64,000 nucleotides of DNA from Acanthornis magna. Lineage: Eukaryota > Chordata > Aves > Passeriformes > Acanthizidae. Under the pieces are notes generated by a model that saw only the letters and a program-made list of their open reading frames with translations, was not told where the DNA came from and did no database searches. Every line of letters begins with the position of its first letter. The first letter of the stretch is position 1. The DNA lies in contig JAWUZG010000331.1 in NCBI GenBank assembly GCA_036785705.1, positions 372,001 through 436,000 on the forward strand. Direction: 5' to 3'. The position numbers and the translations under genes are program-made. Below are positions 45,800-55,520 of this stretch, in pieces.

Positions 45800-48160
45800 A
45801 TTAGCAGCATTACTTTCCTCAGAAAGTTCCCTCTTGGTCAGCTCTTGTAGCCTAAGCCTTCAGCTCCTTTAGCTCCTGGTGCTAAGCTGCTCATGCTGAA
45901 CGAGGTGACTCGGAGAGAAGAATACAGTTCATTCAATTCCTTCTGGGACACTGAGAGGGGAGGGTGTGAAAACAGCAGCATTGTTTGGTGTCACCTCCTC
46001 TCTGCCCCTCACGCCTTTCAGCGCTTTGAAACAGCCAAGAGCTTTCTTGCAGAGAGCAAGGAAGCAGCTGTTCCTTCTGCCAGGGCTCGCTCTCTCCACT
46101 CTCTGCACTTGACTGCTTTTGCCCCTCGTGCTGTGCCCTCTGTTCCCCCTCTGCTCGCTGGCTGCTGCCCAGGACTGTGGAGCTGGCACACATCAAGTGG
46201 TCGAGACCCTCATTTCTCTGCCCCTGCAGCTGCCTGGGCACAGCAGCCTTTTCCATCTGGAGGCTCCAGATGGACAGGGAGGCCCCACCTGTGTTCCTTG
46301 CACAAGCTCCAGGAGCCCAGGGCCTGCCATCTCAACTCCCTGCTGGCACTGAGGGCTCCCAGGTGCCTCAGGCTGCTGGGACAGCACTGCAAACGGGAGG
46401 GGAGAGTGCCAGGGGCTGTGTTCAAAGTCAGCTCCATTTGCTGCTGCTGCTGCTGCTGCTGTGGCTGTCCTTGGGCCAGCCCTGCCCCAGACTCAGGGAT
46501 CAGCTCCAGGCACTGCTGCTGCTCCCTCGGGATCAGCCACACTTTGGCTGCTGCTCTCCATGCCAGCAGAAGCGGTGGCTGAAGCAGCAGGTGCTGACAG
46601 TGCCCCAAGCCCCGGGGCCGGAGGGCTCCCTTGGCTGCGGGGCTGGGAGGAGCTGCCCCTTGTTCTCCCTCTGCCTCACGCCAAGCTGGGCCCCTCACGA
46701 GTGGGGCAGCACAGCAAACAGGGAGCCTGCCAGTCTCTTCCAGCCGTGTCTGCTCACAGGTTGGACCTTGCAGCTTCAGGGGGACAAAGGCAGCTGCTTC
46801 TGCTCCCTCTGCGTGTCCCCGTGTTCAGCAGTGCTGCTCCATCACTCTGTGACAGCAATGGGGAAAAGCCTCAGCCCTGCAGGGCCCAGGAGCTGCCGGG
46901 CTCTGCCTGAGCAGCTCAGCCAGCGGGAAGGGAGCTGCTTCACACGGGAACCAGGAGCAAAGGACATTCCTTTTTTAGAACATGCTTTCTGTTTTAAGAA
47001 AAAAAAAAAAAAGGCAAGAGGAAAAAGAATAAAAACCTAGAGGAAATGTGAACAATAAGAACAAAACTCAAGTGTGTAGTGAAAAATCTCCTGCAACTTT
47101 GAATTAAGAGGTAACTGATCTTTTGTAAAAGAGAACTCAGTTATTTACCTTGTCAATATGCTGATGGCATGGAGCCATCGTACTGACCTCAGCAGCCTTT
47201 TTTAACAGATTTTAGGGTTTGTTTCCGATACTAAGTTATTCTAAATTCTGGTTGAAGCAATAGGAAGTTGATTGTGCCCTGCAAGCTCCAAGCAGGACTG
47301 CGAATCTAAACTCTGCCAAATCCCATCTCATTAAGAAGATCCCCTTCCTTCTCAACCCGTGAATGATCTGTACATTCCCTTTGAAATTGTCAACGGTTTC
47401 TTAAAGATGCAAAGTCCCACTTACGGCTTTTAGCTCTTGTTTCGAGGTGGAGAAGGGCAATTCTTCATTCATCAACTCCAGGCTGCACTGCCTTAGGAAC
47501 ACGGCCCACTCGCCAGGTTTGGCCCACTCGTGGCACTTCTAGAGGAGGAAGAAAGTGCAATTGCACAATTCCAACCAAAAAGGAATGAAGAATGGGACAG
47601 ACAAAACATCCTGTGGAGATAAAGGCGTTCAGCTGGGACTGTGGAGGGTTTGGGCTCTTGCCAATTGGATGTGTATCCCTCAGTGCAATCTCTGGGCCTG
47701 CAGGAGAGTCTCACTCACCTGCCAAAGCAGAAAGCTCCGTCGGTGTACTCGGAATGAGCTCATCTGATGCAAAGCTGTCAGAGCAATGGGAGGGCAGAGC
47801 AGGCCCAGCCGTGCCCGGGGCTGAGCCCCAGCAGAGCCCTGGCAGAGCCCAGAGCAGCCTCAGCATGCACAGAGCGCGGCTAGAAGGAGACAAACCAGAA
47901 ACTGCCCGTCAGCTGAAGGCTCCTGTCCCCTTGTCCCAAGCGCCCGCAGTGCCCAGGCCGTGCTGGCTGTGCTCAGAGCTGTGCCCAAAGCTCCCCATCA
48001 TTGCTGCCTTTGGGAGGAGAGCAGGAGGGCAGCACATGTGCTCAGCCTCCAGCCAGCCATGGCAGATCCACCTCCTCAGCAGCTGCCCAGAGCGGGATGC
48101 TCCTGTGCTCGCTGCCATCTCCCCAGAGCAGTTATCCCACCCCTGCCCAGAACATGGGGA
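45800..48160. other. Block K spacer (copy 2), no gene seen
   Basis: Counterpart of 23,400-25,740. It contains a CTG run near 46,441-46,461 and an A15 run near 46,999-47,013. Open frames are not kept at both ends between copies. Confidence 0.4.
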
Positions 48161-48164
48161 TCCA

Positions 48165-49020
48165 CCTCATGGCATCTGCTGCTGCAAGAAAGGCTGCTCC
48201 CAAATGATGTCCTCACCCTTCTCCAAGGGCATGTCCGAGCCACTCCACAGCTGGTCCCAGCACTGCCCAATCCAGACCGGACACCAGTGAGAGCTCTTCC
48301 TTTAAAAACCAAACAGCAAATTAATGAGAAGACATTACACACAAAAACTGGAAACAAGAAAAAAAGTTTCAACATTATCACTGTCAGGAGCTCAAGGAAG
48401 GACTGACCTCTCCATGCCAGGGAAAAACACACTCACGGGTGAGGGAAACCAAGGCTTTCTCCCTTCCCCCTGCACTGCTCCCCAAAAGAATGGGAACCCA
48501 GGGCAAACAAGGGCAGTGGAGCAGCCCAAGCCCTTCCTCCCCTGCCAAACAAACCAGCCGCTGAATGGCTTCTGGAGTCCCACCTCTGCTCCCCCAGGGG
48601 GGTTTGTTTTGCTTGGGGAGCCTGCCTCCAGCTCCAGCCCCAGCCCAGGGCACGGTGGGAGTTGAGGGCTGTTGGCAGGGCCAGGAGCCAACTCCCATTT
48701 CATTACCACCCCAGACCATCCCCCCGAGCCCTGCCAAAAAGCAGCTTGGCAGATGAAGTGGGAAACCTATGGTGCCCCGCCAGGCTGTGCAATGGCCACA
48801 TCTGGGAGCATCCCCCTGGCTCTGGACTCACCTGCAAATATGGAGCGTTTCTTTGAAGAAGGTGCCAGAATCGACGTCGATCATCTTCAGCTTGCTGGTG
48901 GCCAGGGCAGAAGAAGAGGCTGTCATCCTTGAGGTCATCCTTGGTGTCTCCAGCATCAGCCCCACCTGGTACAGCTTCTCCAGGGGCTCCTGCTCCTTCC
49001 CTGGGGGCACACCAGGCTGT
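48165..49020 (-). pseudogene. PIM1-like kinase relic, old layer (copy 2)
   Basis: Counterpart of 25,745-26,600 with the same damage (KDDLKDD for the catalytic loop, DVD for DFG). Only a few base differences from copy 1. Confidence 0.7.
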
Positions 49021-49283
49021 CAGTGTTCTGCCCAGGGCCCCAGCCATCAATGAACCAGACAAGAAAAACCAGGCTGGATGGTGGCCACCAGTGCTTGCCA
49101 CAGCAGGTCTCCAGCTCAGCTCCAGCACAAGAGCTGTGTGTTCCCTTCTGATGATCCCTGCTCAGAGCTACAGGCACGCAAAAAAAAGTCTGATTTGCTT
49201 AGCTTCTGACTGCCAAGAGATGTGTGGAGCTGTTACCTGCTAGGCCCCTGCATCAAAGTGTGCACGTGGATCTCTCCCATCTT

Positions 49284-50814
49284 CTAGGGCACATGAACAC
49301 CCTGCATCCAAGGATGATTGAAGAGGTCTTCCAATGATGGCCTGTCCGAGGGTTGCATGGACAAACACCTCTTAATAACATCTTGGCACTCTGAGGAGAG
49401 AAACCAGAATCCACCAGTCAGTCGGAGAAGGGTCCCGTCCACTTTGCCCACCCCATTCCCGTACCCAGGCCATGCTGGTTGTGCTCAGAGCTGTGCCTAA
49501 ACTTCCCCATGGATTCTCTGTTTTGGAGGAGAGCAGGAGAGCAGGACATGTGCCACCTCCTCAGCAGCTGCCAGAGCAGAATGCTCATGAGCCTGCTGCT
49601 CTCTCCCAACACTGGTATTCCCCCGTGCCACAGAGATGAGAATCCACCTTGAGAGAGCCACCTTGGGAACAAGATCTGCCCCCAGATGATCTCCTGGCCC
49701 CTCCTGAACGGGTGCTTCCCGACCACCAGGTGGTACAGCAGGAGGCCCAAGGACCAGATCGTTGCTGCCTCGCCATGGTAGCGCTGGTGGTGGATCCACT
49801 CTGGTGGGCTGTAGGACAGGGTTCCTGTGGAATATAGACACAGTTCATCAGGTGGATGCTGCTGCTCCCAGAGCCTCGCCCCAGCATCCCTGGGCATGTG
49901 GGGGCTGCACCAGTGGCACACGGGGTGACCTGCTGCCCTCTCGCCACCACCTGTGACTTGTGTACAAACTTGGGGTTGGAAAAGAAGCCACTGGTGTTGG
50001 AAGAAGGTAGCAGAAGCCCTGGGGATGTCTGATCATGACATGCAACAGAAAACCCCACACAATTGCGGGAAAAACCACTCTCATCCCTGCCTGCATTGCT
50101 CCCAAAAACATTAATATGCCAAGGCAAACAAGGGCAGCAAAGCAATCCAAGCCCTTCCTCGCCTGCACACCAAACTAGCCAATGCATGGGGTGTGACCCC
50201 CCCTCTCTGCTACCCCCATGGGGGTTTTTGTTGGGCTGGCTGCCCTAGCTCCAGCCCCAGACCAGGGCAGAGTGGGTGGTGAAGGCAGTCAGCAGGGCTG
50301 GGAGCTGGATCCCCTCCCACCCCCACCCAAAAGTAACTTGGCTGAAGAATTAATCCCATGCTCGGCAGCAACAGGGGAAGCCCCGGTGCTACACCCAGGC
50401 TGGGCCATGAGATGCTCAGGAGCATCCCCTGCGAGGGCTCTCCTGCAAATTGGCTGTAGGCTGTGTCTTGGAGGAAGGCGCCACAGCCAAAGTCGATGAG
50501 TTTCAGCTGCCCGGTGGCCAGGTCGAGCAGGATGTTCTCGGGCTTGATGTCCCTGTGCAGGACCCCGCAGCTGCTGCAGTGCCGCACGGCCTCCAGCACC
50601 TGGCGGAACAGCCCCCGCGCCTCCTCCTCCGGCAGGAACCTCCACTCCGCCAGGAAATCCAACAGGTCCTAGCAGCGCTCCGGACGCTCCAGCACCAACA
50701 GGAAGTCCTTGGCGAGCTCAACCCACTCCAGGAGCTGGATGACACCAGCACAGGCAGCGGACACCTTGGCCAGCAGCACGATCTCCAGGGGCACACGGGC
50801 ACCGCAGGGCTGCG
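49284..50814 (-). pseudogene. PIM1-like serine/threonine kinase pseudogene (copy 2)
   Basis: Exons at 50,453-50,814, 49,648-49,824 and 49,284-49,390. They carry the same nonsense codon (TAG at 50,669-50,671) and the same broken donor as copy 1, so inactivation came before the duplication or was spread by gene conversion. Sequence is almost identical to copy 1. Confidence 0.85.
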
Positions 50815-51250
50815 GGAGGAGCACGATGCCATCAGTGGGGCTGAGGCCGTGCCAGGGCTCTGGGACCCCTCACCCAGCCCGGGATGCTGTCAGAGACTGA
50901 AATAGTTCATGCCTCAAACATTGATAGAAAGTTTTGCTCATTGTACAGAACACTGCGTAAAGAAACTACAAGCAAAGAAGCCTCGGTGAGGATCCCTGAC
51001 TGGGACCTTGGACTGAGAGTCAAACTGCTGAGATTAGATAAAGGGAAGCCTATTGTTCAGTCATCTCAGGCTGAGGGAAAGGAATGCATCCACAAAGGCC
51101 AAAGGCACCAGCTGCACTGAGAATCATCCCCGGCTGAGTTTGGGGTGGGGGCAGAGCACAGCTCACAAAGCCAAGTCTACACAGACTTCTCCCCCAACCG
51201 AGGGGGGGAGGAGGAGGTTTTGGGTGCATGGCATAACCTCTGGAGAGAGG

Positions 51251-51254
51251 CAAT
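51251..51254. other. ERV2 target-site duplication, left (CAAT)
   Basis: CAAT precedes the left LTR and is repeated at 58,237-58,240. The unoccupied paralogous site at 28,832-28,835 has it once. Confidence 0.9.
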
Positions 51255-52204
51255 TGTCTTCGTTTGATAGACAGGTGTCTGTTTAGGAAGGTGGGAACCT
51301 TCCTTAGAACAGAGAATGTGAATCCCCTTCCCTCCGAATTATTATAACTTTAGAATCAAGGGCTCTCAGGCAAAGGTATGGGAAAAGGAATAAGAGTTTT
51401 TTTACTAGTATCTATACTGAGGTAAACAATCAGTAACAAAAAACAGTAAACAAGGTAAAGAAAAACAGTAAACAAAACCAAAAAAACTCGGTGGCAAATG
51501 TCCCTGGACTGTCAGGCACGTTCTCGGTTGGTGCAGTCACGGTCACGGCCAGCAGGGGCGCTGTTGGGCTCCTAGACCAGCCGGACAGGTGCGATGACTC
51601 CCGGGAAGCTGCAGATGGCGCTGTGCCGCGAGGTTGGATCTGTGTCGCGCGTAATGGCCGACGGGCTGGAGCAGGGTGGAGCGCAGATGGACGGGGGGCG
51701 CAGCAGAGAGCCCAGAGCCGGGAGATGGAGCGGCCGGGTCAGCCCACCCGGGCCAGCCAGCAGAGGAGGCGGCAGGAAACTCCGCAGTTGGGGCAGGCAG
51801 GGTGCGGGGCAGCAGGCAGGGCGCGGGGTGGTGGCAGGCGGGGGTCCCGTTCCGCTGCAGTGCAGCTGGGAGATGCACCCTCCCGGAGGGGAAGAGATGA
51901 TTGGAGTCCCGTGCTCCGAGAACTCACCCACCAGGTAGAGAAAAACTAGTGCAAAGCCGGGCTTTTCTTTTCCTGCAGTCGCAGCCAAAAAAACGGAGAG
52001 CCGTTCCTTCCACTGCTGTCTCCTCCGAGACTTGTGAGCGAGTCCGTGTGTCGTTATCAAGTCTTGCTATCTCTTGTTCCCGTGCCCGCCCAGCCAAAAA
52101 GTCTTTGTCTCTTTTGTGAGAGTAAAATGTCCTCTAAGTACCGATCGTTACTTGCCTAGCAACAGAATGGGAAAAATTCCACTTCCCCCCCCCAACCTCC
52201 AACA
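51255..52204 (-). mobile_element. ERV2 3' LTR, 950 bp
   Basis: Begins TG and ends CA on either strand and is repeated at 57,286-58,236. By eye the two differ by one substitution (G here, A there, in CCCGTTCCxCTGCAG near 51,854) and one base in a G run (near 51,692). A CpG-rich middle (51,530-51,900) is flanked by A-rich sequence. An X-box-like motif TTGCCTAGCAACAGA is at 52,152-52,166. Confidence 0.95.
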
Positions 52205-52218
52205 TTATCCACCCCGAA

Positions 52219-52231
52219 TTTTTTCCATTCC
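52219..52231 (-). other. ERV2 candidate polypurine tract
   Basis: The minus strand reads GGAATGGAAAAAA shortly before the 3' LTR. It is separated from the LTR by about 14 bases, including GGGGTGGATAA, so the exact primer is uncertain. Confidence 0.4.
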
Positions 52232-52332
52232 AACATATTACATTGAACTTAAGCCTTTAAACTATATACATACAAGCATTACTCTGAATATACACATACA
52301 GATATGCATACAGGCACCGTGTTATGGGCAGT

Positions 52333-55300
52333 TCAACCCCAACTGAGGTCTCCCTGAGGTATGCATCGTGTCTCTCCATCTTCTTGCATCACCCACCAGG
52401 TACACCCTGGTCCTTGAGCAAAGACAACCCCACGGGTGGGTCTATCTTTGCTCAAGGCAGAATTAATCCAAACAGTTTTCCCCAGCATGCCTCTCATTTG
52501 CACTACTGGAACCTTATCCCCGTCTGCTGTTTGCAAGGGTTCAGATTGGGCAGGGCCAGCCCTGTTGGTGGAGCCTCGGGTGTTAACTAGCCAGGTGGCC
52601 TTGGCTAAATGCTGTTCCCAATTTTTGAAAGTCCCCCCACCTAAAGCCTTCAAGGTGGTTTTTAGCAGGCCGTTGCATCGCTCTACTTTACCAGCAGCAG
52701 GTGCATGATAAGGAATGTGGTACACCCACTCAATGCCATGTTCCTTAGCCCAGGTGTTTATGAGGCTATTTTTGAAATGAGTCCCGTTGTCCGACTCAAT
52801 TCTCTCAGGGGTACCATGCCTCCAAAGGACTTGCCTTTCAAGGCCCAGGATGGTGTTGCGGGCAGTGGCATGAGGTACAGAGTAGGTCTCCAGCCACCCA
52901 GTGGTGGCCTCTACCATTGTGAGCACGTAGCGCTTGCCGTGGCGGGTTTGAGGCAGTGTGATGTAATCGATCTGCCAGGCCTCCCCATACTTGTATTTGG
53001 TCCACCTTCCCCCATACCACAGGGGTTTCACCCGCTTGGCTTGCTTGATGGCAGCGCATGTCTCACAGTTATGGATCACCTGGGAGATACAGTCTATGGT
53101 TAGATCCACCCCTCGGTCTCGTGCCCACTTATAGGTGGCATCTCTGCCCTGATGGCTTGAGGCATCATGGGCCCATCGGGCTAGGAACAACTCTCCTTTG
53201 TGCTGCCAATCTAAATCTACCTGTGACACCTGTATTTTTGCAGCCTGATCTACCTGTTCATTGTTTCGGTGTTCCTCATTAGCTCGGCTCTTGGGGACAT
53301 GGGCATCCACATGACGGACTTTCACAGGTAGCTTCTCTACCCGACTGGCAATGTCTCGCCATTCGTCAGCAGCCCAGATTGGTCTTCCTCTACGTTGCCA
53401 GTTGGCTTTTTTCCACCTTTCCAACCAACCCCACAGAGCATTGGCTACCATCCATGAATCAGTGTACAGGTACAGCTTTGGCCACTTCTCTCTTTCAGCA
53501 ATGTCCAGGGCCAGCTGAACGGCTTTGAGTTCGGCAAGTTGGCTTGATCCACCTTCTCCTTCTGTAGCCTCTGCGACCTGCCGTGTGGGGCTCCATACAG
53601 CTGCTTTCCATTTTCGGTTTGCCCCCACAATGCGACAGGAACCATCAGTGAAGAGAGCGTAGCATGTTTCATCTTGCGGCAGTTGGTTGTATGGTGGAGC
53701 TTCCTCTGCGCGAGTCACCTGTTCCTGCTCCTCTTCATCGGTGAGACCAAAGTTTTCACCTTCGGGCCAATTTGTAATTATTTCCAAGATCCCAGGGCGA
53801 TTCGGGCTTCCAATACGGGCGCGCTGCGTGATGAGGGCAATCCATTTACTCCACGTGGCATCGGTGGCGTGGTGGGTAGAGGGAACCTTTCCCTTGAACA
53901 TCCACCCCAGCACCGGTAGTCGGGGTGCAAGAAGAAGTTGTGCTTCCGTGCCAATAACTTCTGAGGCGGCTTGGACGCCTTCATAGGCTGCCAGAATTTC
54001 CTTCTCTGTGGGAGTGTAGTTGGCTTCGGACCCTCTGTAGCTTCGGCTCCAGAATCTCAGTGGACGACCTCGAGTCTCACCAGGCACTTTCTGCCAAAGG
54101 CTCCAGGACAGACCGTTGCCCCCGGCTGCAGAGTAGAGCACATTCTTCACTTCTGGTCCTGTCTTGACTGGGCCAAGGGCTACCGCATGAGCGATCTCTT
54201 GCTTGATCTGGGCGAAGGCTTGTTGTTGTTCAGGGCCCCAGCGGAAATCATTCTTCTTGCGTGTCACCAGGTAGAGAGGGCTCACAATCTGGCTGTACTC
54301 AGGGATGTGCATCCTCCAGAAGCCTATGGCACCTAGGAAAGCTTGTGTCTCCTTCTTGTTGGTTGGTGGGGACATCGCTGTGATTTTATTGATGACTTCG
54401 GTGGGAATCTGACGCCGTCTATCTTGCCACTTCACTCCCAGGAACTGGATCTCTTTGGCAGGCCCCTTGACTTTGCTCCTTTTGATGGCGAGACCGGCTT
54501 CCAGAAGAATCTGGATGATTTTCTCTCCTTTCTCAAACACTTCTTCTGCTGTGTCCCCCCACACAATGATGTCATCGATGTACTGCAGATGTTCTGGAGC
54601 CTCACCCTTTTCCAGTGCAGCCTGGATCAGTCCGTGGCAGATGGTGGGACTGTGTTTCCACCCCTGGGGCAGTCGGTTCCAGGTGTACTGCACGCCCCTC
54701 CAGGTGAAAGCAAACTGAGGCCTGCACTCTGCTGCCAGAGGAATGGAGAAAAATGCATTTGCAATGTCAATAGTGGCGTACCACTTTGCTGCTTTGGACT
54801 CCAGTTCATACTGGAGCTCCAGCATGTCTGGCACGGCAGCGCTCAGCGGTGGAGTCACCTCGTTCAAGGCACGATAGTCCACAGTCAATCTCCAGTCTCC
54901 ATCAGATCGGCGCACAGGCCAGATGGGGCTGTTGAAGGGTGAGTGGGCCTTGCTGACCACCCCTTGGCTCTCCAGCTCACGGATCAGCTTGTGGATGGGA
55001 ATCACAGCATCTCGATTCGTTCGGTACTGCCGGCGGTGCACTGTCGAGGTGGCAATTGGTACATGTTGTTCCTCCTCCTTCAAGAGTCCAACTGCAGAAG
55101 GGTTCTCTGACAGTCCAGGCAAGGTGTTCAATTGCCTAACGCCCTCTGCCTCAACAGCAGCTATTCCAAAAGCCCACCTGAGTCCTTTCGGGTCTTTGAA
55201 ATAGCCATTCCGGAGGAAGTCTATGCCCAGAATACACGGGGCCTTTGGACCAGTCACAATGGGATGTTTCTGCCACTCCTTCCCAGTCAGGCTCACCTCG

Positions 55301-55515
55301 GCTTCCACCAGCGTCAACTCTTGTGATCCCCCTGTCACTCCAGCAATAGAAATGGGTTCAGCCCCAACATGTCTCGATGGCATTAAGGTACACTGCGCAC
55401 CTGTATCAACTAATGCTTCATATTTTTGTGGCTCTGATGTACCAGGCCATCGAATCCACACAGTCCAAAAGACACGGTTTTCCCATGCCTCTACCTGGCT
55501 AGAGGCAGGGCCCCT
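52333..55515 (-). CDS. pol: ERV2 pol: protease, reverse transcriptase, RNase H, integrase
   Basis: Open from the codon after the gag amber stop to 52,333; numbering here counts from 55,461. Protease has VDTGA (D19). RT has the first aspartate at D232 (YATIDIANAFF) and YIDD at 294-297. RNase H has D606, E644, D668 and D738. Integrase has HX4H (765, 770), CX2C (799, 802) and a D832, D891, E927 triad with the canonical 35-residue spacing. All catalytic residues are present. No dUTPase follows. It has no ATG of its own and shares the gag frame, so it is most likely made by read-through as Gag-Pol. Confidence 0.95.
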   Translation of the reverse strand, partial: RGPASSQVEAWENRVFWTVWIRWPGTSEPQKYEALVDTGAQCTLMPSRHVGAEPISIAGVTGGSQELTLVEAEVSLTGKEWQKHPIVTGPKAPCILGIDFLRNGYFKDPKGLRWAFGIAAVEAEGVRQLNTLPGLSENPSAVGLLKEEEQHVPIATSTVHRRQYRTNRDAVIPIHKLIRELESQGVVSKAHSPFNSPIWPVRRSDGDWRLTVDYRALNEVTPPLSAAVPDMLELQYELESKAAKWYATIDIANAFFSIPLAAECRPQFAFTWRGVQYTWNRLPQGWKHSPTICHGLIQAALEKGEAPEHLQYIDDIIVWGDTAEEVFEKGEKIIQILLEAGLAIKRSKVKGPAKEIQFLGVKWQDRRRQIPTEVINKITAMSPPTNKKETQAFLGAIGFWRMHIPEYSQIVSPLYLVTRKKNDFRWGPEQQQAFAQIKQEIAHAVALGPVKTGPEVKNVLYSAAGGNGLSWSLWQKVPGETRGRPLRFWSRSYRGSEANYTPTEKEILAAYEGVQAASEVIGTEAQLLLAPRLPVLGWMFKGKVPSTHHATDATWSKWIALITQRARIGSPNRPGILEIITNWPEGENFGLTDEEEQEQVTRAEEAPPYNQLPQDETCYALFTDGSCRIVGANRKWKAAVWSPTRQVAEATEGEGGSSQLAELKAVQLALDIAEREKWPKLYLYTDSWMVANALWGWLERWKKANWQRRGRPIWAADEWRDIASRVEKLPVKVRHVDAHVPKSRANEEHRNNEQVDQAAKIQVSQVDLDWQHKGELFLARWAHDASSHQGRDATYKWARDRGVDLTIDCISQVIHNCETCAAIKQAKRVKPLWYGGRWTKYKYGEAWQIDYITLPQTRHGKRYVLTMVEATTGWLETYSVPHATARNTILGLERQVLWRHGTPERIESDNGTHFKNSLINTWAKEHGIEWVYHIPYHAPAAGKVERCNGLLKTTLKALGGGTFKNWEQHLAKATWLVNTRGSTNRAGPAQSEPLQTADGDKVPVVQMRGMLGKTVWINSALSKDRPTRGVVFAQGPGCTWWVMQEDGETRCIPQGDLSWG

Positions 55516-55520
55516 CTAGC
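55498..55520 (-). promoter_or_regulatory. Gag-pol amber codon inside a perfect hairpin
   Basis: TAG (55,516-55,518) ends gag and pol continues in the same frame. The stop lies in the 5' arm of a perfect 8-bp inverted repeat, GCTAGAGG / CCTCTAGC, with a 7-base loop. In-frame stop read-through is the known strategy of gammaretroviruses; whether this stem helps is inference, since a ribosome at the stop would have opened it. Confidence 0.55.

Noticed and set aside
52333..55461. Independent start of pol at 55,461
   Set aside because: The codon there is GTG and the frame is open back to the gag amber stop. Read-through fits better than separate initiation.
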